From the NCBI GenBank assembly GCA_016194635.1, contig JACQBC010000021.1, positions 62,001-126,000 on the forward strand: DNA of 64,000 bases, written 5' to 3'. The notes under the pieces were generated by a model that had not been told where the DNA came from, did not search any database, and saw only the letters and a program-made list of their open reading frames with translations. The position numbers and the translations under genes are program-made. The stretch comes from Gammaproteobacteria bacterium (lineage in GTDB: Bacteria; Pseudomonadota; Gammaproteobacteria; UBA6429; Thiohalophilaceae). This document shows, piece after piece, positions 24,417-33,900 of this stretch; within the stretch, counting starts at the first letter, position 1, and each line of letters starts with the position of its first letter.

Positions 24417-25588
24417 GACGCCTCTCGTCTATGTTGTTTTAACCACGCTACCGAGAAAAATACCAGAAAAATAAGCGGTAAAACACCGATATTTATTGCT
24501 TTCCATCCGTACTGGTATTGCAATACACCGGCCGAAAGGCTCGACGCGGTCACCAGGGCGAACACCAGAAAATCGTTGAGCGCTTGGGCCTTGGCCTTTT
24601 CGTCGATGTGATAGGTTTCGGTTAACAGGGTCGAGCCTCCCACAAATAAAAAATTCCAACCAATTCCCAGCAGCAACAATGCCACCCAAAAATGCAATAA
24701 ATCCGTCCCCAATAAATTCACCACGACACAGAGTCCACTGAGTACCGCGCCGGTCAACATGATATTCAACACCCCCAGACGACGGATCAAGTGCCCGGTA
24801 ACAAACGATGGCGCAAACATGCCAAGCACATGCCACTCGATCACAAAGGTTGTATCGTCAAACAGGTGCGCGTGGTGGTGCATCGCCAAGGGCGTGGCCG
24901 TCATGACCAGCGCCATGATCCCATACCCCAGCGCCGCGCCCAGGGCCGCGACGACATAGGCTGCCTGTCGAGCGATCTGTGGCAAGGGGCGGCCGGCGGA
25001 GCGCGCTTCGTCTACCGTCGGAGGCGGTATGCTAAGCACCACTAACGCTAGGAAGGATAAAAGATAAAGCCCCGCCAGCGCGATGTAACTGCCGGTAAAT
25101 TGTGTCGCGGCGAATAAACCGCGGGTCCAATTCGCAAGATTCGGCCCGACCACGGCGGCGATTACGCCCCCCGCCATCACATATGAAATCGCTGTGGGAC
25201 GATAGTCGCTGCTCGCCACATCGGCGGCCGCGAATCGATAGAAGGTTCCAAACCCATTAAACGCGCCCACCAGGGCGGTGCTGATGCAAAAATACCAAAA
25301 ATTCATCTGCGCAATAGACCACGCGCCTAGGCCAGCGCCGCCAATACCCAACAGCGTGCCCAACATAAAACCGTGCCGTCTGCCGATCTGTTTCATGAGC
25401 ATTGACGCGGGGATCGTGGTTAACATGGTTGCAAAAAATTGCACCCCTAACGGCAGGGTCGCTAGTGATTTGTCCGCGGCGAGCTGGTAACCCACCAAGG
25501 ACGACGTCGCCACCAACAACACATTCCCCGTATTCATAAGCGCCTGGCAGAATGACAACAGCCAAACATTGATTTTCATTTTATTCAT
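24413..25588 (-). CDS. MFS transporter
   Basis: 391 residues, about 12 helices. The loop-2 basic motif reads MLMKQIGRRHGFMLG near residues 62-76, and helix 4-5 contains FNGFGTFYRFAAADVASSDYRPTAISYVMAGGVIAAVVGPNLANWTRG. A second half starts at about residue 200. Substrate unknown. It is coupled to the LprI-like gene downstream (4-bp overlap) and is preceded by a 56-codon frame with a signal-peptide-like start. Confidence 0.85.
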   Translation of the reverse strand: MNKMKINVWLLSFCQALMNTGNVLLVATSSLVGYQLAADKSLATLPLGVQFFATMLTTIPASMLMKQIGRRHGFMLGTLLGIGGAGLGAWSIAQMNFWYFCISTALVGAFNGFGTFYRFAAADVASSDYRPTAISYVMAGGVIAAVVGPNLANWTRGLFAATQFTGSYIALAGLYLLSFLALVVLSIPPPTVDEARSAGRPLPQIARQAAYVVAALGAALGYGIMALVMTATPLAMHHHAHLFDDTTFVIEWHVLGMFAPSFVTGHLIRRLGVLNIMLTGAVLSGLCVVVNLLGTDLLHFWVALLLLGIGWNFLFVGGSTLLTETYHIDEKAKAQALNDFLVFALVTASSLSAGVLQYQYGWKAINIGVLPLIFLVFFSVAWLKQHRREAS

Positions 25589-25606
25589 CGGTTTACAACA
25601 TCCTCT

Positions 25607-25777
25607 CTAAAAATTCAGAACCCTCTGAATACCCCAGAGGCCCTCGCGCTTGTGGATTATTGATAACGCTAACATTAAGAGCCCGGATTTAAGCCGCAAA
25701 TCCTGCAACGATTGCCACCAGCCCGCCTGCGACGGTATTGCAAATAACCCAAACAGGCCCAGTACCAACCAACGCAT
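25607..25777 (-). CDS. Possible small secreted/membrane peptide (56 residues)
   Basis: A frame from the ATG at 25777 to the TAG at 25607 begins with a signal-peptide-like sequence, MRWLVLGLFGLFAIPSQAGWW, followed by about 35 residues with a second hydrophobic stretch (LLMLALSII). CGGGGA lies upstream of the start. The stop is 19 bp from the MFS start. It may be a small coupled protein or the truncated start of a lost secreted protein. No family was recognised. Confidence 0.3.
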   Translation of the reverse strand: MRWLVLGLFGLFAIPSQAGWWQSLQDLRLKSGLLMLALSIIHKREGLWGIQRVLNF

Positions 25778-25970
25778 TAACAGATCCCCGGAGATACTTT
25801 TTTTTCAACTAAGCGTCGTAGAGGCTAGCATAATAATGCTATGTTTACAGCGTGTAATACACCTTCGCTGCGCGGTTACTCCTTACCACGGCAATACGCC
25901 CTGTTTATTCAACTGCAGCAGCAGCCCCCACCGTGTAGCCTTCGCACCACAACTCTCCAACCATCAGGTC
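25778..25970. other. Intergenic region upstream of the MFS operon
   Basis: About 190 bp between the methyltransferase stop and the small peptide frame. It holds TAGCA-TAATAA-TGCTA at 25826-25841, about 50 bp before the 56-codon frame, which recalls the palindrome upstream of pilG. No other structure or gene was recognised. Confidence 0.3.
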
Positions 25971-26786
25971 TCAGTGTTTGCAGGCTAACACACCGTCGCC
26001 GTTTAATTCGGTAGAAAACCCCGCTTTGCGTAATCGTTTCGCAACTTCGTTGGACAGATCACGTCCGCCACGGAGTTTATTGGGTGAACCCGTGTAATGA
26101 AACAATTTACCTTTGTACACTAAGACCCGCGCAAGCTGGTCGTAAAAAACCTGCGAGTAGAGTTCCCCGGCAATCCCGAAGCGCGGGGGGTCATGTAAAA
26201 TAGCGTCGACTGAACCTTGGGCAAGGGACCGAATCTGTTCAGTGATATCGCCATGGGTTAAGCTCAAGACGGGATCCTGCGGCGGCGACCAAGGATTGAG
26301 ACTCCGCAACCAGAGTACATCGGCATTTTTTTCATACGAGAATATTTGCTTGGCTCGCCCTTGCAAACACCAAGCGGCAAAATAACCCAGCCCACCGCAG
26401 GTGTCCAAGATCACTTTACCGCGTGGCTGGATCAATCCCACTTTACGCTCGGCATCGGCGTAAGGCGAAACCTGCGCCGTGGGGAGCATTTTGATGCCAT
26501 CGATTTCAAACGTCGGAGGCCCCCACGGGGTCGGCACTAGTTTTATCAACGCCGTCGTGAAACGTGACACCGGCTGAAAGGCCCCGTTAACCCAATAATA
26601 AATCGTTCTGTCATGACTGGTTTGTAGGAAAGGATATAGTGTACCCTGCCATAACCAGCCCTCGGCATTCACCTCGGCGGTCGTGGTCGTACGCCCAAGA
26701 TCAAACGAGCACTCTACCGTGGCCGCGTGGGCGTACAGCGCGGCGCGTAACTGCGCGTGAACCTGCTGGGTTAGCAATGGCCTCAT
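25971..26786 (-). CDS. SAM-dependent methyltransferase (Rossmann fold)
   Basis: 271 residues. An N-terminal region of beta strands (EVNAEGWLWQGTLYPFLQTSHDRTIYYWVNGAFQPVSRF) is followed by a class I SAM domain: GKVILDTCGGLGYFAAWCL (motif I at about 123-131), FSYEKNADVLWLRSLNPW (acidic residue after strand 2), and VDAILHDPPRFGIAGELYSQVFYDQLARVL. The DPPRF segment resembles the D/NPPY/F loop of amino-methyltransferases that act on nucleic acids or protein. This layout is seen in archaeal and bacterial proteins annotated as spermine/spermidine-synthase-like. The substrate is unknown. A multi-codon start region is close to a divergent promoter. Confidence 0.7.
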   Translation of the reverse strand: MRPLLTQQVHAQLRAALYAHAATVECSFDLGRTTTTAEVNAEGWLWQGTLYPFLQTSHDRTIYYWVNGAFQPVSRFTTALIKLVPTPWGPPTFEIDGIKMLPTAQVSPYADAERKVGLIQPRGKVILDTCGGLGYFAAWCLQGRAKQIFSYEKNADVLWLRSLNPWSPPQDPVLSLTHGDITEQIRSLAQGSVDAILHDPPRFGIAGELYSQVFYDQLARVLVYKGKLFHYTGSPNKLRGGRDLSNEVAKRLRKAGFSTELNGDGVLACKH

Positions 26787-26954
26787 ATCGATAAATTTTC
26801 ATTAGCGGTGGCTGGCGAAACTCAATCGTAGCAGTTGTTCAACCCGCTACAAAGCGCGATTTTAATCCAATCGAAGTCGGAGCTCCCGGCCGTTCGGATG
26901 CGCGGGAATTGAACCCGATTGTGGTACACTAAACAGAAACCAAAGGAGGGAGTT

Positions 26955-27188
26955 ATGCTGAGACTAAACGCACTGTTGGTCACGGGTTTGTGCAGTTTAT
27001 CGCTATTCGCATTCGCTGACGGTACCGCCACTACCACGGAACAGGAAAAATACGCTGCTTGGGCAAATCAACTCTGGCAATCCCTTCATCGTCAACACGG
27101 TAAGATCGAATTACCCAATGGAATGGCAACGTTATCGATTGGTGAGAAATTCTATTATCTCAATCCAGACGACGCCGACAAAGCCTAG
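26955..27188 (+). pseudogene. Truncated DUF2167-family exported protein
   Basis: A strong AGGAGGG site precedes the ATG at 26955. A clean signal peptide (MLRLNALLVTGLCSLSLFAFA) is followed by 55 residues ending IELPNGMATLSIGEKFYYLNPDDADKA and then TAG. The pattern LPNGxATLxI-x-E-x-F-YYLNPxDA is the start of DUF2167 membrane proteins, which are normally about 300 residues with C-terminal helices. Here the frame ends right after that motif, and bioA starts 16 bp on. The promoter and start look intact, so a short secreted peptide is still made, but the domain is gone. Confidence 0.6.
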
Positions 27189-27204
27189 ACCTTCTATAAC
27201 GTGC

Positions 27205-28560
27205 ATGAGTACTAACGCCACCTGGATAGACCAAGACCTGGCCGTGGTCTGGCATCCTTGTACTCAAATGAAGGACCACGAATGGCTGCCGTTGATCCCA
27301 ATACGGCGCGGCCAGGGGGTTTGGTTAGAGGATTACGACGGACAACGTTATCTGGACGCCATTTCCTCCTGGTGGGTCAATCTGTTTGGTCACAGCCATC
27401 CCTATATTAATAATGCGCTCCGCGCGCAACTGGACAGCCTCGAACATGTATTACTGGCCGGGTTTACCCATGCACCGGTGATAAGGCTATCGCAGCGTTT
27501 GGTTAAGCTCGCCCCGCCGGGGCTAACACGGTGTTTTTACGCCGACAACGGTTCCTCGGCGATCGAGGTGGCCTTGAAAATGAGTTTTCATTTTCATCGC
27601 AACCAAGGCCAATCGCTCAAAACAAAATTTATTACCTTGAGCAATAGTTATCACGGTGAAACCTTGGGGGCATTGGCGGTGGGCGATGTTGCACTGTATA
27701 AACAAACCTACGCCCCACTGCTGATGCAAGCCATCACCGTCCCCTCGCCGGATTGTTATTTGCGTGAACCGGGCAGCGGCTGGCGGGAGCATAGCATCGC
27801 ACGTTTTGAGGTGATGCGGACGGCACTGCAACAACACGCCCACGAACTGTGCGCAGTGATCGTTGAACCCCTGGTGCAATGCGCGGGCCACATGCGCATG
27901 TATGATCCGGTGTATTTAAAATTATTGCGCCAGGCTTGTGACGAGGTGGGCGTACATCTTATCGTGGATGAAATCGCCACCGGGTTCGGCCGTACCGGAA
28001 CATTGTTTGCCTGCGAACAGGCCGACATCAGCCCCGATATCCTCTGTTTGGGCAAGGGGCTCACCGGGGGTTACCTGCCCTTGTCCGTGGTGCTGAGCAC
28101 CGAAACAATCTATCAAGCGTTTTATGCAGACTATGCACAACTTAGCGGATTCTTGCATTCACACAGTTACACCGGCAACCCCCTGGCCTGTACGGCGGCC
28201 AACGCCAGTTTGGATATTTTTGAGCAACAACCCATCTTGTCACGCAACGCCCAGCTTGCCCGTTATATGCTGGACGCGGTGCAGGAGCTGCGCGCCCATC
28301 CGCATGTCAGCGAAATTCGTCAGCAGGGAATGATCCTCGCCATCGAGTTGATCAAGAATAAAGCCAAGGGTGAGCCTTATCCCTGGCAAGAACGTCGTGG
28401 CCTACGTGTTTATCAACATGCCCTTGCCCAAGGTGTATTGCTGCGGCCGCTGGGCAATGTGATTTATTTCATGCCGCCTTATGTTATTAACCACGATGAC
28501 ATTGATCTGCTGGTGAGGGTTACCACCGACGGTATTCATTTCGCGACCAATGAAGCTTAG
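27205..28560 (+). CDS. bioA: Adenosylmethionine-8-amino-7-oxononanoate aminotransferase (BioA)
   Basis: 451 residues from the ATG at 27205 (MSTNATWIDQDLAVVWHPCTQMKDHE), where homologues start; the frame itself is open further upstream. It transfers an amino group from S-adenosylmethionine to KAPA to make DAPA in biotin synthesis, with PLP as cofactor. The WHPCTQMKDHE segment, the SSWWVNLFGHSHP loop, VDEIATGFGRTG, and the PLP lysine in LCLGKGLTGGYLPL are all present. Other bio genes are not in the window. It reads toward rsmE, 6 bp downstream of its stop. Confidence 0.95.
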   Translation: MSTNATWIDQDLAVVWHPCTQMKDHEWLPLIPIRRGQGVWLEDYDGQRYLDAISSWWVNLFGHSHPYINNALRAQLDSLEHVLLAGFTHAPVIRLSQRLVKLAPPGLTRCFYADNGSSAIEVALKMSFHFHRNQGQSLKTKFITLSNSYHGETLGALAVGDVALYKQTYAPLLMQAITVPSPDCYLREPGSGWREHSIARFEVMRTALQQHAHELCAVIVEPLVQCAGHMRMYDPVYLKLLRQACDEVGVHLIVDEIATGFGRTGTLFACEQADISPDILCLGKGLTGGYLPLSVVLSTETIYQAFYADYAQLSGFLHSHSYTGNPLACTAANASLDIFEQQPILSRNAQLARYMLDAVQELRAHPHVSEIRQQGMILAIELIKNKAKGEPYPWQERRGLRVYQHALAQGVLLRPLGNVIYFMPPYVINHDDIDLLVRVTTDGIHFATNEA

Positions 28561-28566
28561 TGACCG

Positions 28567-29289
28567 ATGCGCATCCCACGGCTTTATCATCCAGAGAAAC
28601 TTTCCGGTAACACGGTGACCCTGACGGCCGACGCCAGCCAACACGTCAGCAAGGTGTTACGTTTGCGTGAAGGCGCGGCCGTGGTTATCTTCGATAATCA
28701 CGGTAGTGTTTACAATGCCCACGTGCAATCCGCCGGTAAGCCCACCGTGCTGCGGTTAGATACACTCCTAACGGAAAATAATGAATCACCGCTACGGCTA
28801 CACGCGGGCATTGCGATGATTAAAGGCGACCGCATGTCCTATGCCTTGCAAAAAGCGGTCGAACTGGGGATCCAAGACATTACACCGTTGGTTACCGAAC
28901 ACACGGTAGTACAACTAAACACCGAACGCCGCGATCATAAACACGATCATTGGACCGGCATCATTCAAAACGCCGCCGAACAAGCCCAACGTAGTCGTAT
29001 GCCTACCCTGCACCCGGCAATACCGTTGCAAACCTGGGTTCATGCGGTACAGGCGTCGCTACGGGTTTATTTTGATACCGAGGCCAGGCATGGATTAGCC
29101 ACACTTGATACACAACCAACTTCGATTGCCTTTTTAATTGGGCCAGAAGGCGGTTTAAGCCCGGCAGAATGCCGGCTCGCGGAGCAGTACGGCTTTATTG
29201 CGGTCCGGTTAGGTCAACGTGTCTTACGCGCGGAAACGGCTGTCGTGGCCGTGGCGAGTGCATTACAAACCCGCTGGGGTGATTTCTAA
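28567..29289 (+). CDS. rsmE: 16S rRNA (uracil1498-N3)-methyltransferase RsmE
   Basis: 240 residues. An N-terminal PUA-like domain (MRIPRLYHPEKLSGNTVTLTADASQHVSKVLRLREGAAVVIFD) is followed by a SPOUT/trefoil-knot domain: KGDRMSYALQKAVELGIQDITPLVTEHTVV, NAAEQAQRSRMPTLHP, and the knot FLIGPEGGLSPAE...RLGQRVLRAETAVVAVASAL. It methylates U1498 in the 30S decoding region. It starts 6 bp after bioA and is probably co-transcribed with it. Confidence 0.95.
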   Translation: MRIPRLYHPEKLSGNTVTLTADASQHVSKVLRLREGAAVVIFDNHGSVYNAHVQSAGKPTVLRLDTLLTENNESPLRLHAGIAMIKGDRMSYALQKAVELGIQDITPLVTEHTVVQLNTERRDHKHDHWTGIIQNAAEQAQRSRMPTLHPAIPLQTWVHAVQASLRVYFDTEARHGLATLDTQPTSIAFLIGPEGGLSPAECRLAEQYGFIAVRLGQRVLRAETAVVAVASALQTRWGDF

Positions 29290-29312
29290 AAACCCGATTT
29301 TTATAGTTACCT

Positions 29313-29840
29313 TTAACTCGCCTTCACCAGATTTATCAAACGCATTTCCAGGTCATCAATATCCGGAATAATCGCGGTGGTGCCGTTGACATTGACCGTG
29401 GATTTGATCGAGGGGCGTACCGCGGGCTCAGGATCGCTAGGATGAATAGCGTTAGGCCGAATGATCTGCAAGCTGGGCAGGCTCTGCATTAAAATTCCAA
29501 AATACGGTAGGCGGTTATTACCATTTAAGGTATTCACGATGGCAATGCGGCAACTCTTATGGATCCGGCTGATCTGACCTTCACTGGCCATCTCCAAGGA
29601 AATCACCGGGATATGGCGCTCGCGCCAATTGATCATGCCAAGCAACCACTCCGGGGCGTCGTCCATGATTTCCGGTTGGATGTAGGGAATGATTTCCGCC
29701 ACCGAGGCATTGGGCAATAACCCGATCTCTTTGTGTAAGGGCAATAATAAACAATGCACGGCATCGTATTGACGGCGTTGCATGGCCTGCAAATTGGCAC
29801 CCGCACCCTGGGCGGTGGTCAGTTCGGTATTGTCAGTCAT
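29313..29840 (-). CDS. chpC: CheW-like adaptor of the Pil-Chp system (ChpC-like)
   Basis: 175 residues with a CheW fold: HCLLLPLHKEIGLLPNASVAEIIPYIQPE, then GMINWRERHIPVISLEMA (the G-x-x-x-x-R/E-G loop that binds receptor and kinase), and PYFGILMQSLPSLQIIRPNAI. It is the last gene of the cluster that starts with pilG, as chpC is in Pseudomonas. There it links extra receptors to the ChpA kinase. Its start follows the cheB stop codon by less than 5 bp. Confidence 0.85.
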   Translation of the reverse strand: MTDNTELTTAQGAGANLQAMQRRQYDAVHCLLLPLHKEIGLLPNASVAEIIPYIQPEIMDDAPEWLLGMINWRERHIPVISLEMASEGQISRIHKSCRIAIVNTLNGNNRLPYFGILMQSLPSLQIIRPNAIHPSDPEPAVRPSIKSTVNVNGTTAIIPDIDDLEMRLINLVKAS

Positions 29841-30923
29841 TTAGCTGGCCGCGCCGTGGTGAGTCATTAAATAACCGGTCAGACGGCGCGCGAGGTATTC
29901 CGGACTGCCCACCACCTGTACGTCGCAACTGCGCCGCACTGTATCCGGCATGCTGCTGATCACGCAAGTTTCCGCCGATTGTACCCACACCTGCCCACCC
30001 AAGGCGCGCAGGTTGCGACAACCCATCGCCCCATCGTCACCCATGCCGCTAAAGATAATCGCCCCGGCGCGTTGCCGATAACGGTTGGCGATGTCGGTAA
30101 TAATGCGATCGATCGACGGTGTGTAATGACCAGGCTGGGAGACGGCCTCCAATTCGAGATTGCCGATAGTGTTGATCCCCAACCGCTCATTGACGGGCGC
30201 CACCACCACTTCTTGATGCCGCAGCAAGTGACCCTCGCTCGCCGGCAGCACCTTCAATTTACATTTGCGGCTGAGCTGCGCCGCTAACAATTGTACGAAA
30301 TTGGCGCCCAAGTGTTGCGCGACAATAAATGCGGCGGGAACGTCGGCGGGTAAACCCGTCAAGAAACGCTTGAGCATATCCGGGCCACCCAGGGACGCGC
30401 CTAATACCCAGATATTTTTAGCGATGACATGGGCGGCATCACGCGGCCGCGCACTATAGTTACCGGACTTAATCAAGGTTTGTTCTATCATCGACAAAGA
30501 AGTCACGTCGAATTTTTCATTCCCAGTAGACTCGGCAATCTTACGTAATAGGCTTTGGTACCAGAGATCGCTGATCTTAGGTTCGTTGACGGTTAAGGCC
30601 GTGACGTCATTAAAAATGATGGGTAAACTGACATTATCCAGCAGTTCACTCAGGACTTCTTCATCGTGTTCGCTGTGGTCGTGCAAATCGAGCAATATCA
30701 CCGCGGCGTTGGCCTTTTCCAGCTTGCGCAAGAATAACCGGGTGAGGGGTTCCATCAACACCACCTGCATGCCGGTGCTCGCCACCACTTTGCGCAACCG
30801 ACTGCGCTGCTGCACGGAGTCCGAGGCAATCGCGATGTTGACATGGTGCAGCGAAAGCTGCGCCACCCCAGTATTCACACTATCGGTACTACTCGGTGTA
30901 GACATAGTTAATCCAGCGTGCAC
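29841..30923 (-). CDS. chpB: CheB-type protein-glutamate methylesterase (ChpB-like)
   Basis: 360 residues. The N-terminal ~140 residues have a degenerate receiver-like fold (VNIAIASDSVQQRSRLRKVVAST). The methylesterase domain (about 165-355) has the catalytic triad: Ser in WVLGASLGGPDML, His in IVAQHLGANFV and Asp in FSGMGDDGAMG. It should remove methyl groups from the PilJ receptor, opposite to PilK. It lies between chpA and chpC on the minus strand. Start alternatives exist (MHAGLTM at residue 1 or the Met at 7). Confidence 0.9.
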   Translation of the reverse strand: MHAGLTMSTPSSTDSVNTGVAQLSLHHVNIAIASDSVQQRSRLRKVVASTGMQVVLMEPLTRLFLRKLEKANAAVILLDLHDHSEHDEEVLSELLDNVSLPIIFNDVTALTVNEPKISDLWYQSLLRKIAESTGNEKFDVTSLSMIEQTLIKSGNYSARPRDAAHVIAKNIWVLGASLGGPDMLKRFLTGLPADVPAAFIVAQHLGANFVQLLAAQLSRKCKLKVLPASEGHLLRHQEVVVAPVNERLGINTIGNLELEAVSQPGHYTPSIDRIITDIANRYRQRAGAIIFSGMGDDGAMGCRNLRALGGQVWVQSAETCVISSMPDTVRRSCDVQVVGSPEYLARRLTGYLMTHHGAAS

Positions 30924-30938
30924 CCCTTACCGTATAGT

Positions 30939-33900
30939 TCATAAGGAGAGTAGTTTATTGATGTTATCCAGCAGTTCCGCTTCGCTATAAGGCTTACCCA
31001 TGTAGATATTTACACCGATGCTCAGGGCACGATCGCGATGTTTCTGACCGGTACGCGAGGTGATCATGATTATCGGTAAACGATTCAGCACCGCATCGTT
31101 ACGGATATTGGTGGCCAGTTCAAAACCGTCCATGCGCGGCATTTCCACATCCAGCAACATAATATCGGGCTTATGTTCTTGTAATTGGGTCAAGGCGTCC
31201 ACACCGTCCTTGGCCGATATCGTATGGAAATTATTACGTTCCAAGAACCGGGTGGTGACCTTGCGCACGGTAATAGAGTCATCAACCACCATCACTAGGG
31301 GAACGTGTTTCTCTGCTTCCTCCGCAACCGTGCTGATCAGGGATGGCTCATTGGCTACAGCATACTCCACGGCGGCGGCGCGGATCAATACACCCAAGTC
31401 GAGAATCAGCACCACGCTACCATCCCCCATGATGGTGGCGCCGGCGATGCCGCGCAGCGCACTGAGCTGGGGGCCCACCGGTTTTACCACAATTTCGCGG
31501 CTACCGATCAATCCATCGACGTGTACCGCGGCACGGTGCTCGCCGGCGCGAACCAACAATAAGGGGATGCGCCGTTGTTCCTCGCCGGGGGGTTGTAAAC
31601 CGGTTAATCCCAGCATCGAACTCAAGTGAATATAGCGATAGTCATTGTCCAGCCATTTATAAGACGCCTGCGGGTCATTCTGTAAACGTAAAATTTCCTC
31701 GCGCGGCACACGCTCAACCGATTCCACACCGATCAATGGGATGGCATAGTTATTTTCGCTGACATGGATCATCAGGGCGCGCACCACCGATAGGCTCAGC
31801 GGCATACTGATACGGAAGCTCGCACCCTTGCCGGGTTCGGTCTTGATTTCTAGGTGTCCACCGAGTTGTTTAATCTCGCTGTTCACCACGTCCATGCCCA
31901 CACCACGACCGGCGATTTGGGTAACCGTTTCAGCAGTGCTAAACCCGGATTCAAGAATGAATTCGATCAAATCATCTTTGCTGACGCTCACCCCAGGTTT
32001 GATCAGACCGCGCTCCATGGCCTTGCTGCGGATGGCCTCTAAATTAATCCCAGCACCGTCGTCACTTACGCTGATAACGATGTCGGAAGACTCGCGCGCA
32101 AAACTTAGTTTAATTTTGCCGGATTCCGGTTTACCGCGGGCCCGGCGTTCCTCGGACGATTCAATACCGTGCGCGATGGCGTTGCGTAACATGTGTTCAA
32201 TCGGTGACATTACCCGTTCCAGCACCGTGCGATCCAATTCGGTGTCCGTGCCAAGGATTTCCAGTTCCGCGCGTTTATGTAATTCATCCGCGGCCTGACG
32301 CACGATACGCCGTAGGCGTGGCACTTGTCCGGCGATGGGCACCATCCGGGTACGCATCAAGCCTTCTTGCAATTCGGTATTAACCCGTGACTGCTGTAAT
32401 AACAAGGTCTCGGATTCGCGTGTAAGATTGGTTAAAATCCCACGCAGGCTATTCAAGTCATTCAAGGATTCCAACATGCCGCGCGACAAGGTTTGCATTT
32501 GGGTAAAACGATCAAATTCCAACGGGTCGAAATCCGGGTTTTTTTGCACGCTGTCTTCGTATCGGTATTGGATTTGGGTTTCGGTTTCTATTTCAAACTT
32601 GCGCAGCTGTTCGCGTAGGCGGGTAACGGTGTCATCCAGTTCTTTGATATTAAAGCGGAACGCGTTGTTTTGCTGCTCCATGCGCGAACGGTAGATACTC
32701 ACCTCACCGGCAAAGTTGACCAGGTTATCCAACAGATCGGCGCGCACCCGCACCTGTTCACCACGAGGCCGGTGCAAACCGCCAGCCTCGGTTATTGTCG
32801 CAACTTCGGTCGCAGGCTCGGGCGCTAACGCCGCGAACTCATGGGACACAGTATCTGCCACTTCCAACGGCGTATCAAACGCCATCTCGACAGTGGGCGC
32901 GGACTCCGGTTCAACCGACTCAAGTTCGGGTAAGGGTTGTATGATGGGTTGCGACGGTAACCCGTCCAGAGAAATATCCACTTCCATGACGATATCGTCA
33001 GGGCCACCAGCAGCAGCACTTTCGGCTGCTACTGGTGTTTCTTTAAAAAAATCGTCGTCTACCGCGTGGCCGATGGCCAGTTCATTGATGATATGGATTA
33101 ATTGTAGCGCCGCTTTTGGAACTTGGTTACCGCGCACAATATCCAGCATACCCACCAAGCGATCCTGGGCTTTTTGTAATACCTGTAACATTTGCGGATT
33201 AACCGTCAGGTCTTGCTCCACCACCGCGGTTAACATGGTTTCAATGCTGTGACTCAGATCGCCGATCTCGGTCACTCCCGCCATCCGCGCGCCACCTTTT
33301 AAGGTGTGCAGTTGCCGTTGCAAGGCACGTAGGTGTTCTTTATTGTCGAGTTCATTCATCCACGCGTGCAAGGTATGATCGCTGTCGTTGAGGATATCCA
33401 CGCCTTCTTCTAAGAAAATCTCCAGCAACTCCATATCGTAGTCGGGCGTGCGATCCAGGTCGGGGCCGCTCTCATTTAAGAGAGTTCTGGCCGCCGTTTG
33501 CCCGCTCGTGGTCGTAACCGCGGCGGGTGTTTGTGGTGCTGGCTGGCTGGGTGGGATTTGTATATCTGGAATTATCGAGGGAATTACCATCAAGGCCTCA
33601 GCCCTGGCGAGTAATCGGCTATTATCGGGTAAAACAGCACCCGGCACATCGAGCAGTTTTACCGTGGTTTGTATGTATTGCTCGCACTCTTGCAGCAACG
33701 AGATAAAATCCGCATCGACGCTGATAGTCTCGTCTTCTAATAGCCGCACGTGGTCTTCGAGGGGACCGAATAAATCGGCGATTTCGGGCACGTCGGCGGT
33801 GCGTGAACTACCTTTAATAGTATGTAACGCTCGTTTTAATTTTGAATTGGCGCTCCGATCCTGACCCGCATACCAACCGTCGATATATTCGTGAATATTC

